NCBI RefSeq assembly: GCF_019249655.2
Contig: NZ_CP137557.1
Coordinates: forward strand, 3,257,001-3,321,000
DNA: 64,000 bases
Source of the DNA: Segatella copri
Lineage (GTDB): Bacteria > Bacteroidota > Bacteroidia > Bacteroidales > Bacteroidaceae
Direction of reading: 5' to 3'
Shown here in pieces: positions 25,188 to 34,377 of the stretch (positions are counted from its first letter, which is position 1; every line of letters begins with the position of its first letter). The notes under the pieces were generated by a model. That model had not been told where the DNA came from, ran no database searches, and was given only the letters and a program-made list of their open reading frames with translations. Made by a program: the position numbers and the translations under genes.

Positions 25188-26090
25188 ATGAAGAAAAAAA
25201 TCAAGTTGGTTGGCTGGAGCATCTTGGGAATCCTGCTCATAGCTGTAGCAACATTACTATTGGCACGCTTTGTTTTCAATAAACAAGTGGAAGCTTATCT
25301 TTGCAATTCGCTGAAGAATGAAATGGTAGAAAAATTAAAAGACGCTGGCAAATATGTACCAGATACTACGTCCTATCATTTTGCATATCAGAAAGATTCT
25401 GTCCAATCACAAAAAATCCGTGAATATTTCAAACTCGATACTGTTGTATCTTCCACAATGCCAACATGGGACAAGGCCATTTCACTGGCACGTTTTGTAG
25501 CGGAAAACATTCCTCATGCCAATCAAAAGATTAATCCTAAGAGATGTAATGCTATAGATCTCTGGAAATACACTCGATCGATAGAGCCTGCATTCAACTG
25601 TCGATTACACTCCATCCTCTTACACGAACTATTGCTGTCTGAGGGTATTGTAAACCGCTTTGTAACTTGTCATCCCGCAGATTCCGAGGATTCCGACTGC
25701 CATGTTGTTAACCTGGTGTGGCTGCCAGAATTACAGAAATGGGCTATGCTAGACTCGGATATGAATGCTTGGGCAGAAGATGAAAAAGGCACTCCACTTT
25801 CTCTTGCAGAAATGCGTGAGCGATATATTGACGGCAGAGAAATCGTTTACCGTCCTCTCTTGAATTCAGATAATGATTTTGTTTATTACAGGGCATATTG
25901 GGCAAAAAACTTATACTGGTTTGATACTTGGGAGACAACAGGCTATGGTCGCGAAGATAATAATCCTGCTTATCGAAACAATAATCGCCATATCGTGCTT
26001 GTTCCTTCTGGATTCAAAGGTTTTGAACTTCCCGACCATTCAGTACTGACAACAGATACTTCACGTTTCTGGGCAGCTCCCCAAAATTAG
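25188..26090 (+). CDS. Membrane-anchored transglutaminase-like protein
   Basis: The 300-residue protein has one N-terminal membrane span (about residues 7-29, SILGILLIAVATLLLARFVF) and an extracytoplasmic transglutaminase/protease-like domain. The candidate triad is Cys in FNCRLHSILLHELL (about 144), His in DCHVVNLVWLPE and Asp in WAMLDSDMNAW. Such domains hydrolyse or rearrange peptide bonds, often as peptidases in bacteria. Its base composition is lower in G+C than its neighbours, hinting at recent acquisition. It is flanked by the small ORF and a strong terminator. The substrate is unknown. Confidence 0.75.
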   Translation: MKKKIKLVGWSILGILLIAVATLLLARFVFNKQVEAYLCNSLKNEMVEKLKDAGKYVPDTTSYHFAYQKDSVQSQKIREYFKLDTVVSSTMPTWDKAISLARFVAENIPHANQKINPKRCNAIDLWKYTRSIEPAFNCRLHSILLHELLLSEGIVNRFVTCHPADSEDSDCHVVNLVWLPELQKWAMLDSDMNAWAEDEKGTPLSLAEMRERYIDGREIVYRPLLNSDNDFVYYRAYWAKNLYWFDTWETTGYGREDNNPAYRNNNRHIVLVPSGFKGFELPDHSVLTTDTSRFWAAPQN

Positions 26091-26128
26091 TAACTGCCAT
26101 TTACTAGATCTACCCCAGGAACAAATAC

Positions 26129-26211
26129 AATAGGCTTCAATGGCAAATGAAGCCTATTTCATTGTCCAACGAAAGTACTTTCATGTGCTCATGAAAGTAC
26201 TTTCGTTTTTT
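26129..26211 (+). terminator. Tandem hairpins ending the transglutaminase transcript
   Basis: A first hairpin has 11-bp arms (26129-26139 and 26148-26158). A second has perfect 16-bp arms (26170-26185 and 26190-26205, arm CGAAAGTACTTTCATG) with a 4-nt loop and a T-run at 26206-26211. Each arm of the second is itself partly palindromic (GAAAGTACTTTC), so it could also form a cruciform. Confidence 0.85.
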
Positions 26212-26231
26212 ATTGCTTTTTCTACTATATT

Positions 26232-26930
26232 TTATTCCATAAAGACAGAACGCCAAAGACTGTAGCGCGCTTCAGGATTCAATTGCTCCAAATGCTGGAA
26301 GACGGCTTGCATATCCGAACGGCGGGTAGTCTCTTCGTAAGGACACAACGCCTTCTGCTTAGTGAAATGCAACTCTTCTGCCACCTGACGGATATCCGCC
26401 TCATGCACCAGACAAAGGGGACGGATGATGGTGAGCGGATAATGTTTTAAAGGAAGACTGGGCTGCATGGTGGAATGAGAACCCTCGAAGGTGATATTCA
26501 TCAGCAGGGTAACGAGGATATCATCCATGTGATGGCCCAAGGCTATCTTGTTAAAACCATTATTTACAGCAAACACGAAGAGCGTCTTGCGGCGGTTCCA
26601 GGCACAGAGGAAACAACGGGTCTTGCGGGGATCGGTGGATTCATCGAAAGAACTGTGCAGGATATGGAGCCGGATGCCATTCTCTGCACAGAATGCCTGG
26701 AGATAAGAACTGTCGGTCTCGTAAGGAATGTTATCCATGATGATATGCGCCGCCTCCACCTCGATATGCGGCTTATAGATGCGGGCACGCTGAGCCAAGA
26801 GGCGCACCAGTTCCAGAGAATCCTTTCCGCCGCTCAAGGCAATGAGAATCCGGTCACCATCCTCCAAAAGGTGATAATCCACGCATCCTTTATTGAATCG
26901 CTTTAAAATCTTCTGTTCTGCTTTCATCAC
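26232..26930 (-). CDS. ttcA: TtcA-family tRNA 2-thiocytidine synthetase
   Basis: The 232-residue cytoplasmic enzyme has the PP-loop ATP pyrophosphatase motif LIALSGGKDSLELV, the CxxC pair in CFLCAWNRRKTLF and a third Cys in ALCPYEET, as in TtcA enzymes that thiolate C32 of tRNA using an Fe-S cluster. GHHMDDILVTLLMN is the conserved helix after the CxxC. It is shorter than E. coli TtcA (about 311), as is common in Bacteroidetes. It appears to be a single-gene unit between two terminators. A different member of the TtcA/TtuA group is possible. Confidence 0.87.
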   Translation of the reverse strand: MMKAEQKILKRFNKGCVDYHLLEDGDRILIALSGGKDSLELVRLLAQRARIYKPHIEVEAAHIIMDNIPYETDSSYLQAFCAENGIRLHILHSSFDESTDPRKTRCFLCAWNRRKTLFVFAVNNGFNKIALGHHMDDILVTLLMNITFEGSHSTMQPSLPLKHYPLTIIRPLCLVHEADIRQVAEELHFTKQKALCPYEETTRRSDMQAVFQHLEQLNPEARYSLWRSVFME

Positions 26931-26972
26931 ATTATATTATATAAATGTAGCCGTACATGAATATTATATAAG

Positions 26973-27004
26973 GAAAAAGCCGCTGTCCCCTAGAGAACAG
27001 CGAC
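26973..27004 (-). terminator. Terminator downstream of rny
   Basis: On the minus strand a stem pairing CGCTGTTCTC with GGGGACAGCG (with G-U pairs) is followed by CTTTTTCC. It lies about 90 nt beyond the rny stop codon and 43 nt before the ttcA start. Confidence 0.7.
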
Positions 27005-27095
27005 TTTATCAAATACATTCCTCATCCTATGAAGGAGAGAAACGACAATTTAAACTTCGAATATATGAAAACGCGTTTTATCGCTTGATTCCTTC

Positions 27096-28628
27096 TTACT
27101 TAGCGTAAGCTACACTGCGAGTCTCACGAATCACGGTGATCTTCACCTGACCAGGATAGGTCATCTCGTTCTGAATCTTGGTAGCAATCTCGTCAGAGAG
27201 CTTGATGCTCTGCTCGTCATTCATCTTGTCGGCACCCACGATGACGCGGAGCTCACGACCTGCCTGAATAGCATAGGTCTTGGTTACGCCAGGATAGCTC
27301 ATGGCAATAGCCTCAAGGTCGTTCAAACGCTTGATGTATGCCTCAACAATCTCACGGCGGGCACCCGGACGGGCACCAGAGATGGCATCACATACCTGAA
27401 CGATAGGAGCCAACAGGGTGTTCATCTCCATCTCGTCGTGGTGAGCACCGATGGCATTGCAGATATCTGGCTTCTCCTTATATTTCTCGGCAATCTTGGC
27501 GCCATACAATGCGTGTGGCAACTCGCTCTCCTCATCAGGCACCTTACCGATATCATGCAACAAGCCGGCACGCTTTGCCTTCTTTGGGTTCAAGCCCAAC
27601 TCCGAAGCCATCACCGCACAGAGATTAGCGGTTTCACGAGCATGCTGCAGCAGGTTCTGACCATAAGAAGAACGATACTTCATCTTACCGATGATGCGAA
27701 CCAACTCAGGGTGCAAGCCATGGATACCAAGGTCGATGGCTGTACGCTTACCGGTCTCGATAATCTCGTTGTCCAACTGCTTCTTCACCTTGGCTACCAC
27801 CTCCTCGATGCGGGCTGGGTGGATACGTCCGTCGGCTACGAGCTGATGGAGAGCCAGGCGGCAAACCTCACGGCGCACTGGGTCGAAGGCAGAGATAACG
27901 ATAGCCTCAGGAGTATCATCTACCACGATTTCAACACCGGTAGCAGCCTCCAGGGCACGGATGTTACGACCTTCACGACCGATGATGCGACCCTTCACCT
28001 CATCATTATCAATGTGGAACACACTGACCGAGTTCTCGATGGCAGTTTCAGTAGCCACACGCTGGATAGTCTGAATAACGATTTTCTTAGCCTGCTGGTT
28101 AGCATTCATCTTGGCATCATCCATAATCTCGTTGATGTAGCTTGCCGCATCCAGGCGAGCCTGATCTTTCAGGCTCTCTACAAGTCGGTTCTTTGCCTCC
28201 TCGGCGCTCAAGCCAGAGAGTTCCTCCAGCTTTGCCTGCTCCTGCTTCTGCATTTTTTCCAGATCCTGCTGCTTCACGGCAAGGAGTTTCTTCTCGTTGT
28301 CGATGCGCTGCTGGTTCTGGTCGAGTTCCATCTTGCGGCGTCCCAGGTCTTCCTGACGCTGGTTCAGTGAGATTTCACGCTGCTTGAGTTTGTTCTCACT
28401 CTGCTGAATGCGTGAGTTGCGCTGCTGCACCTCCTTCTCCAGTTCAGCTTTTTTATTTAGGAACTTCTCTTTTACTTCGAGAAGTTTTTTCTCTTTAACT
28501 ACTTCTGCCTCTTTATTGGCAGCATCAATCATTTCATTATATTTTCCCTTAATGACATAACGGAAAATGAAATACCCTGCAAACCCACCCAGAACGAGGG
28601 TGACGAGGGCTACTATTATTGTTACCAT
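27096..28628 (-). CDS. rny: Ribonuclease Y
   Basis: The 510-residue membrane-anchored endoribonuclease initiates mRNA decay. It has an N-terminal span ([19 protein letters not shown]), a long charged coiled coil (about 30-190, rich in [17 protein letters not shown] heptads), a KH domain ([20 protein letters not shown]) and an HD domain with GLLHDIGKV and the [14 protein letters not shown] helix. Length matches the family (about 510-520). It is the last gene of an operon with zapA and a coiled-coil gene, a Bacteroidetes arrangement linking RNA decay and cell-division genes. Confidence 0.97.
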   Translation of the reverse strand: MVTIIVALVTLVLGGFAGYFIFRYVIKGKYNEMIDAANKEAEVVKEKKLLEVKEKFLNKKAELEKEVQQRNSRIQQSENKLKQREISLNQRQEDLGRRKMELDQNQQRIDNEKKLLAVKQQDLEKMQKQEQAKLEELSGLSAEEAKNRLVESLKDQARLDAASYINEIMDDAKMNANQQAKKIVIQTIQRVATETAIENSVSVFHIDNDEVKGRIIGREGRNIRALEAATGVEIVVDDTPEAIVISAFDPVRREVCRLALHQLVADGRIHPARIEEVVAKVKKQLDNEIIETGKRTAIDLGIHGLHPELVRIIGKMKYRSSYGQNLLQHARETANLCAVMASELGLNPKKAKRAGLLHDIGKVPDEESELPHALYGAKIAEKYKEKPDICNAIGAHHDEMEMNTLLAPIVQVCDAISGARPGARREIVEAYIKRLNDLEAIAMSYPGVTKTYAIQAGRELRVIVGADKMNDEQSIKLSDEIATKIQNEMTYPGQVKITVIRETRSVAYAK

Positions 28629-28667
28629 ATATATATTATAATTATTAATATTCTTACCGTAGTAATC

Positions 28668-28970
28668 TTACTTTGCCAAGGTATCTTCTATCTCTGCAGT
28701 CAGTTTGTTCAGAATATCATTATATGGTTGGGTATCATTTTTATCTGATTCCTTCTCGTATCTCAGAGCCACGTCGATGAGTGCCATATAGAGAATCTCC
28801 TTATCGCTTTTTCTTCCCTTGAAGATTTTGGAATAGGAGTTCACGATTTCGTCAATCAACTTAGCCGATTTACGATAATACTCTTCGTCCTCTCTCGGTA
28901 TTCTTACCGTGAGGTCGGTATCATATACATGTAATCTGATTTGCAATTTATCTTCCATCTGATCTGCCAT
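28668..28970 (-). CDS. zapA: Cell division protein ZapA
   Basis: The 100-residue protein has the ZapA fold: an N-terminal beta region (LQIRLHVYDTDLTVRIPREDE) and a C-terminal helix for dimerisation. ZapA cross-links FtsZ filaments at the division ring. It starts 14 nt after the upstream coiled-coil gene and lies 39 nt ahead of rny, all on the same strand. Confidence 0.88.
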   Translation of the reverse strand: MADQMEDKLQIRLHVYDTDLTVRIPREDEEYYRKSAKLIDEIVNSYSKIFKGRKSDKEILYMALIDVALRYEKESDKNDTQPYNDILNKLTAEIEDTLAK

Positions 28971-28984
28971 AGTTTCGAATTTTA

Positions 28985-29278
28985 TTACTGATCACTCAGT
29001 AGCGTAATACACTTATTGACATCCCGAATCAGCTTGGCGATGCGTTTCTGGGTAGCCTCCATGTCGGAGTCAGAAATCGTCATCATCTTCGCCATCTTCA
29101 AACTGTCATAATCATGCTTTGCCTGAGTCAACTTCTCCTCCAATTCCTTGATCTTGGCATCACGTTCGTCCACCATGGCATACAGCTCCGCATTCTCATG
29201 CCTGATGTCTTCAAACTTGAGAATCATCTGCCTAACCCTTGTGGCAAACGTATTGATTGTTTTCTCACTAGCACTCAT
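28985..29278 (-). CDS. Small coiled-coil protein, possible division-ring partner of ZapA
   Basis: The 97-residue protein is almost wholly helical, with a heptad-rich centre (ENAELYAMVDERDAKIKELE). It has no signal peptide or catalytic motif. It is first of three genes with zapA and rny, and its size and coiled coil recall ZapB. That would fit a partner of ZapA, but similarity by shape alone is weak evidence. Genes in this position are conserved in Bacteroidales (from memory). Confidence 0.7.
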   Translation of the reverse strand: MSASEKTINTFATRVRQMILKFEDIRHENAELYAMVDERDAKIKELEEKLTQAKHDYDSLKMAKMMTISDSDMEATQKRIAKLIRDVNKCITLLSDQ

Positions 29279-29297
29279 GATAATTTCTTTTTGGCTA

Positions 29298-29328
29298 CAA
29301 ATTTAAGAGAATAATTTGAATAAAACAA
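29298..29328 (-). promoter_or_regulatory. Promoter of the coiled-coil/zapA/rny operon
   Basis: Minus-strand TAAATTTG (29305-29298) with TTG at 29328-29326 and a spacer of 20 nt, just upstream of the 29278 start. Confidence 0.65.
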
Positions 29329-29368
29329 ATATTCTGCAAGTTTTTTTATATTTTTGGGATATTATTGG

Positions 29369-30019
29369 CTACTTTCCCATCTTTTGCTTCGCCTTTTCCA
29401 CCTGTTCGTCGGATGGACGTGGCTCTTTCTTGGCCAACATCATCACCTGGAAAGCGAAGTCTGTAACCCACTGCTGGCTGAACTTGAGGTGGCTGTTGAG
29501 CTGTCGGAGCGTCACCACGGTCTTCAGGGCACTGGCATCTGAGAAGTCGTTCTTGTTGAAGATATCGTCCACGGTCTGTGCCGTCATCTTATACAGTGTA
29601 TTCTTCATGAAGCTAGGCAGACGGAGCTTGAACTTCATCAGGTTGCCGATGAGCATCATGAGATCCTGGCTGAAGGCCTGGAACTGCTTGAGATAAACAT
29701 TCACATCCTGCAGCTTCTGGCAGTTCTTGCGGATGCTGGAATCAATCTCCTTGAACCAGCTCTCGTCGGTGCCGTAGATGTCGTGCATCATCTTTCTTAC
29801 GTGCGCCTTCTCGCCGATGCCCAGACGATTGTTGACGGTTGGCACATGGAAACTCGTCTTGAAGACACGCAACTCCGGCAGCATGGCCAGGTTGGTGATA
29901 CCTAATTGTGAAGCCAATGCAGCCTGGAAATATACACTGACCAGAGTCATGTAGTCTTCCATGCCGCCCACTTTCTTATCGTCGGCTTTGCTGCCGAACA
30001 GTTTTGCAAATATACCCAT
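29369..30019 (-). CDS. Conserved hypothetical helical protein
   Basis: I do not recognise the family. The 216-residue protein has no signal peptide or membrane span. It starts MGIFAKLFGSKADDKKVGG, a short amphipathic helix that could touch a membrane, and is predominantly helical with Met/Phe/Gln-rich segments (YLKQFQAFSQDLMMLIGNLM). Its C-terminus is charged (KKEPRPSDEQVEKAKQKMGK). It has its own promoter at 30060-30090 and no terminator-like hairpin before the zapA-operon promoter. Confidence 0.75.
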   Translation of the reverse strand: MGIFAKLFGSKADDKKVGGMEDYMTLVSVYFQAALASQLGITNLAMLPELRVFKTSFHVPTVNNRLGIGEKAHVRKMMHDIYGTDESWFKEIDSSIRKNCQKLQDVNVYLKQFQAFSQDLMMLIGNLMKFKLRLPSFMKNTLYKMTAQTVDDIFNKNDFSDASALKTVVTLRQLNSHLKFSQQWVTDFAFQVMMLAKKEPRPSDEQVEKAKQKMGK

Positions 30020-30059
30020 TCTTTTTTCTTATTTTTCTTTAAAGTTCTAAAATGTTCTG

Positions 30060-30090
30060 CAAAAATACAACAAAATCGCAAAATACGCAA
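30060..30090 (-). promoter_or_regulatory. Promoter of the 29369-30019 gene
   Basis: Minus-strand TATTTTTG (30067-30060) with TTG at 30090-30088, spacer 20 nt. Confidence 0.7.
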
Positions 30091-30182
30091 ATTCGAGGCT
30101 TGTTTTTTTGCCTAAAGCCACATTTTTTCTATATAAAATGAAGATTTTAGGATTTTCCTTTTCCTCTTTCATATTTTTTTCG

Positions 30183-30190
30183 TAACTTTG
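30183..30190 (+). promoter_or_regulatory. -7 element of the rfbA/tyrosine-kinase transcript
   Basis: TAACTTTG, 84 nt before the rfbA ATG. No TTG is present at the expected -33 position; T-rich DNA fills it. Confidence 0.5.
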
Positions 30191-30274
30191 CCCCGTTTTA
30201 GAGTCAGACAAAGAATTCCAATATAAAAGATATAGAGAATTTTAATAAGAACTTTTTTAAAAAAGAAAAAAGAT

Positions 30275-31150
30275 ATGAAGGGAATCGTATTAGCAGGAGG
30301 TTCCGGTACAAGACTGTATCCGATCACCAAAGGTATCAGCAAACAGCTGATTCCTATCTTCGACAAGCCGATGATATACTATCCGGTATCAGTATTGATG
30401 CTGGCTGGCATCAAGGACATTCTGATTATCTCAACCCCATTCGACTTGCCAGGCTTCAAGCGCCTGCTGGGCGACGGTAGCGAGTTGGGCGTGCACTTTG
30501 AGTATGCCGAGCAACCTTCACCAGACGGACTGGCACAGGCATTCATCATCGGAGAAAAGTTCATTGGCGATGACAATGTATGCCTCGTATTGGGCGACAA
30601 CATCTTCTACGGCGCAGGCTTCACCGGTTTGCTTAAGGACAGTGTGAAAGCTACTGAAGATGGCAACGCCAGTGTTTTCGGTTACTACGTGAACGATCCG
30701 GAGCGCTATGGCGTGGCAGAATTCGACAAGGACGGCAACTGCCTGAGCATCGAAGAGAAGCCTGCACAGCCTAAGAGCAACTACGCCGTGGTAGGTCTCT
30801 ACTTCTACCCTAACAGCGTGGTAGAGGTGGCTAAGCATATCAAGCCAAGTGCCCGAGGCGAACTGGAGATTACTACCGTGAACCAGCATTACCTGGCAGA
30901 GAAGACCTTGAAGGTAAGAACCCTTCAGCGTGGATTTGCATGGCTTGACACCGGTACCCACGACAGTCTTTCGGAAGCCAGCACCTTCATCGAATGTATC
31001 GAGAAGCGCCAGGGACTGAAAGTGGCTTGTCTTGAAGAAATCGCATACAAGCAGGGATGGATTGGCAAGGAGCAATTGAGGGAATTGGCCAAGCCTATGC
31101 TTAAGAACGGATACGGAAAGTATCTGATGGATTTGGTGGAAGGCAAATAA
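30275..31150 (+). CDS. rfbA: Glucose-1-phosphate thymidylyltransferase
   Basis: The 291-residue enzyme makes dTDP-glucose from glucose 1-phosphate and dTTP, the first step to dTDP-L-rhamnose and other deoxysugars. Motifs are the N-terminal nucleotide loop [36 protein letters not shown] and [12 protein letters not shown]. Length equals E. coli RmlA (about 293). The rfbB, rfbC and rfbD genes are absent here, which is unusual; it is instead followed after 57 nt by a tyrosine autokinase. The pair points to exopolysaccharide or O-antigen synthesis. Confidence 0.97.
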   Translation: MKGIVLAGGSGTRLYPITKGISKQLIPIFDKPMIYYPVSVLMLAGIKDILIISTPFDLPGFKRLLGDGSELGVHFEYAEQPSPDGLAQAFIIGEKFIGDDNVCLVLGDNIFYGAGFTGLLKDSVKATEDGNASVFGYYVNDPERYGVAEFDKDGNCLSIEEKPAQPKSNYAVVGLYFYPNSVVEVAKHIKPSARGELEITTVNQHYLAEKTLKVRTLQRGFAWLDTGTHDSLSEASTFIECIEKRQGLKVACLEEIAYKQGWIGKEQLRELAKPMLKNGYGKYLMDLVEGK

Positions 31151-31207
31151 GGAAAGACTATTATCATTTGTCATCAACACATATTAGAAAAAACAACATA
31201 TATTATA

Positions 31208-33739
31208 ATGGAAGAAAACAGAAACTTAGAATTGGGAAGTGTGCAGGAAGAAGAAAAGTCTGCTATCGACTTTCAGTTGATCTATTCCACACTGATTCTG
31301 AATTGGAAATGGTTTATACTATCCATCATCGTATGCCTGGGACTGGGATACCTCTACCTGAAATGTGCGAAACCAGTGTTCCAGACCACCACTAAGGTAC
31401 TCATCAAAGATGATGATCAGAACAAGCGTGGAAGCGGAATGAACAGCATGATTCAGAATGCCACCAACTTGGGTTTTATGACAAACTCAAACGGTATCGA
31501 CAACGAGATTGAGATTCTGTCGGCCAACGACATGGCTCTCCAGACCGTAATCGACATGAAGCTCTACGTGAACTACTATCACAAGGGAACATTCCGTTCT
31601 TCACTGGTTTACAAGGAGCAGGAAGTCAATGTCGACATGGACATGAAGAACCTGAAGAAGCTCAACTCTCCAGTGAAGCTGAACATCGAGAAGGATGGCA
31701 ACAAGTATATCGTAAAGGGTAGCTACTATGTTCCTATCGATGCATTTTCTGTAGAGAAGGACCCTGTAAAGATAGAGAAGACCATCGACCGTCTCCCTGC
31801 TACCATCAATACCCGCGTGGGTAATATCTCCTTGACTGCTAACAAGAGATTCCAGATGGAGGATGGCGATGTATTGAAGGCGATTATCGTATCACCTGAA
31901 ATGGCAGCCAAAAGCTATGTGAAGAATCTGAGCGTTAGCCAGACTTCAAAGACTACCACCATCGCTGAAATCGTATTCAACGACGAGAACCCACAGCGCG
32001 GTCTCGACTATCTGCATTCCCTCGTGAAGGTTTACAACCGCCAGGCTAACCTCGACAAGAACGAGATTGCCTTCCGCACAGAGCAGTTTATCAACAGCCG
32101 ATTGGAGAAAATCAACTCAGAATTGGGCAGCACCGAAGGCCAGTTGGAAAGCTACAAGAAGCGCAACAAGGTAATTGAAATGAAGCTGAACGCTACAGCT
32201 GCCATTGCCAATGCCGATACTTACACCCAGAAGCTCCAGGAGGCTAACACCCAGGTGGAATTGCTCAAGGAACTTGGCAAGTACATGAACGAGCCAGGCA
32301 ACAAGTATCAGCCTATCCCTTCTAACGTAGGTTTGACCGACGAGAGTTCTACAGCCCTCATCAACGAGTACAACAAGATTGCCTTGAACCGCAACCAGCT
32401 GTTGCACTCTGCAAGCGAGAGTTCTCCTACTGTTACTCCATTGACAGCCCAGTTGGATGACCTCACCAATTCCATCAAGAGAGCGATGCGCCAGGCTAAG
32501 CTCGGCATGGAGATCCAGCGCAATAGCATTGCTGCACAGGCTGGCCAGTACAACAGTCAGCTTGGCAACTCACCTGAGCAGGAAAGAGTGCTGACACAGA
32601 TCGGCCGTCAGCAGGAAGTGAAGTCTGGTCTTTACCTGATGCTCCTGGAGAAGCGTGAGGAGAACTCAATCTCTCTGGCTGCTACAGCAGACAAGGGTAA
32701 GATTATCGATGCACCATCACTTGTAGATCAGACAAGCCCTAAGAAACCTATCATCAAGCTCATCGCATTGGTACTCGGTTTGGCTATCCCTGCAGGTATC
32801 CTCTTCCTGATTGAGTTCTTCAAGTATAAGATTGAAGGTCATGAGGACGTTATCAAGCTGACTCAGGTTCCTGTAATCGCCGATATTCCTGTGGCTAGCG
32901 ACGCTGCCAAGAAGGAAGGAAAGGCAGATATCGTGGTTCACCAGAACGTGAACAACCTGATGGAGGAAATCTTCCGTGGTCTTCGTACCAACATCCAGTT
33001 TATGCTGAAGGAAGGCGAGAAGGTGATGATGTTCACCTCGTCTACTTCGGGTGAAGGAAAGACATTCGTGGCTTCCAATATCGGTATCTCCCTCGCCCTG
33101 CTGGGCAAGAAGGTAGTGATGGTAGGTCTGGATATCCGTAAGCCTCGTCTGGCTGAGCTGTTCCAGATTGACAACCACCACAATGGTATCACAAACCTGA
33201 TTATTCACGACCATAACTCATGGGAAGATATCCTGAAGCAGATTCTTCCATCGGGTGTCAACAAGAACCTCGACCTCTTGATGGCGGGTCCTGTTCCTCC
33301 TAACCCAGGTGAGTTGGTAACAAGAGCTAGTCTTGACGACATCATCAACCAGTTGAAAGAACATTACGACTACGTAATCCTCGATACAGCTCCTGTGGGT
33401 CTGGTAAATGATAGTTTGCAGCTCGGTCGTCTGGCTGACCTCTGTGTATATGTTTGCCGTGCCGACTATACTCCAAAGGCAAGCTTCGGCATGATCAACG
33501 GATTGAGCACAGAGAAGAAATTGCCTAACATGTGCCTCGTACTCAACGGCGTTGACCTCTCTAAGAAGAAGCATAGCTTCTATTACGGAGTGGGCAAATA
33601 CGGAAAGTATGGCAAGTACGGCAACTATGGCAGCTATGGTTCATACGGCAAGTATGGCTCTTACGGACAGTTTGGTAGCTATGGCAACTATAGCAACAGC
33701 CATTACGGCAATGCAGACGATACAAGTATCAAGAAGTAA
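31208..33739 (+). CDS. Wzc-like polysaccharide co-polymerase / tyrosine autokinase
   Basis: The 843-residue inner-membrane protein has an N-terminal Wzz chain-length domain between two membrane spans (about 36-56 and 518-540), a periplasmic coiled coil, a GNVR-like region, and a cytoplasmic BY-kinase domain. The kinase has Walker A SGEGKTFVASNIG, Walker A' MVGLDIRKPRL and Walker B YVILDTAPVGLV. The C-terminal tail (about 797-835) is a run of KYGKYGNYGSYGSYGKYG-type repeats, giving about 15 tyrosines for autophosphorylation. It controls polymerisation and export of capsule or exopolysaccharide. No export channel (Wza) gene adjoins it. Confidence 0.94.
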   Translation: MEENRNLELGSVQEEEKSAIDFQLIYSTLILNWKWFILSIIVCLGLGYLYLKCAKPVFQTTTKVLIKDDDQNKRGSGMNSMIQNATNLGFMTNSNGIDNEIEILSANDMALQTVIDMKLYVNYYHKGTFRSSLVYKEQEVNVDMDMKNLKKLNSPVKLNIEKDGNKYIVKGSYYVPIDAFSVEKDPVKIEKTIDRLPATINTRVGNISLTANKRFQMEDGDVLKAIIVSPEMAAKSYVKNLSVSQTSKTTTIAEIVFNDENPQRGLDYLHSLVKVYNRQANLDKNEIAFRTEQFINSRLEKINSELGSTEGQLESYKKRNKVIEMKLNATAAIANADTYTQKLQEANTQVELLKELGKYMNEPGNKYQPIPSNVGLTDESSTALINEYNKIALNRNQLLHSASESSPTVTPLTAQLDDLTNSIKRAMRQAKLGMEIQRNSIAAQAGQYNSQLGNSPEQERVLTQIGRQQEVKSGLYLMLLEKREENSISLAATADKGKIIDAPSLVDQTSPKKPIIKLIALVLGLAIPAGILFLIEFFKYKIEGHEDVIKLTQVPVIADIPVASDAAKKEGKADIVVHQNVNNLMEEIFRGLRTNIQFMLKEGEKVMMFTSSTSGEGKTFVASNIGISLALLGKKVVMVGLDIRKPRLAELFQIDNHHNGITNLIIHDHNSWEDILKQILPSGVNKNLDLLMAGPVPPNPGELVTRASLDDIINQLKEHYDYVILDTAPVGLVNDSLQLGRLADLCVYVCRADYTPKASFGMINGLSTEKKLPNMCLVLNGVDLSKKKHSFYYGVGKYGKYGKYGNYGSYGSYGKYGSYGQFGSYGNYSNSHYGNADDTSIKK

Positions 33740-33764
33740 ATACAGACAAATATTCAAACAAACA

Positions 33765-33800
33765 AGAGAGTCTTTCTATTTTTATAGGAAGACTCTTTTA
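33765..33800 (+). terminator. Terminator of the rfbA/tyrosine-kinase transcript
   Basis: Thirteen-bp stem (33767-33779 with 33784-33796, one G-T pair) followed by TTTTA. Confidence 0.75.
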
Positions 33801-33832
33801 GATTCAATCAATTATAAATAAAGAAACAAGAA

Positions 33833-34261
33833 ATGGCAACAATAGCAGTAGATTTCGATGGTACTATCGTTACCCATGAGTACCCAAAGATTGGTACAGA
33901 GCTACCATTCGCCACAGAAACCTTAAAAATGTTGATTAAAGACCACCACAAGCTGATTCTCTGGAGCGTACGCGAAGGCAAGCTTCTGGATGAGGCAGTG
34001 GAATGGTGCAGAGAGCGCGGAGTAGAGTTCTGGGCAGTAAACAAGGATTATCCGGAGGAAAGTCTGGAGAACAATAACCACTTCTCACGTAAGCTGAAAG
34101 CCGACTGGTTTATCGACGACCGCGGCATCGGCGGTTTACCAGACTGGGGAGAGATTTACCAGATTATCAGCCACCACACCAGCTATCGCAGAATACTGAA
34201 GCAGAAATATGGTGAGGTACAGGAAGCTCCTAAGAAGAAACATTGGTGGAGCCGCGGATAA
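33833..34261 (+). CDS. Small HAD-superfamily hydrolase-like protein
   Basis: The 142-residue cytoplasmic protein has HAD motif I IAVDFDGTIVTHEYPKIG (nucleophile and general-acid Asp), motif II in LILWSVREG, and a C-terminal DWFIDDRGIGG motif IV with a DD pair. It lacks a cap domain. It closely resembles a small HAD group found in Bacteroides, including the structurally solved BT0820 type (from memory), with no known substrate. It follows the tyrosine-kinase gene after a terminator and ends at a bidirectional hairpin, so it is likely transcribed alone. Confidence 0.85.
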   Translation: MATIAVDFDGTIVTHEYPKIGTELPFATETLKMLIKDHHKLILWSVREGKLLDEAVEWCRERGVEFWAVNKDYPEESLENNNHFSRKLKADWFIDDRGIGGLPDWGEIYQIISHHTSYRRILKQKYGEVQEAPKKKHWWSRG

Positions 34262-34314
34262 AGCTGTTACCCCAAAAGATATCCTATAGCAGATACGATA
34301 AAAAATAAACCAAT

Positions 34315-34352
34315 AAAAAAGGTGTATTGCTCAATGGCAATACACCTTTTTT
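34315..34352. terminator. Bidirectional terminator between the HAD gene and ppiD
   Basis: Sixteen-bp arms (34315-34330 and 34337-34352) with A/T tails on both sides serve two convergent genes. Confidence 0.85.
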
Positions 34353-34377
34353 ATTGTGCTTAATTTGAATATTCTGA

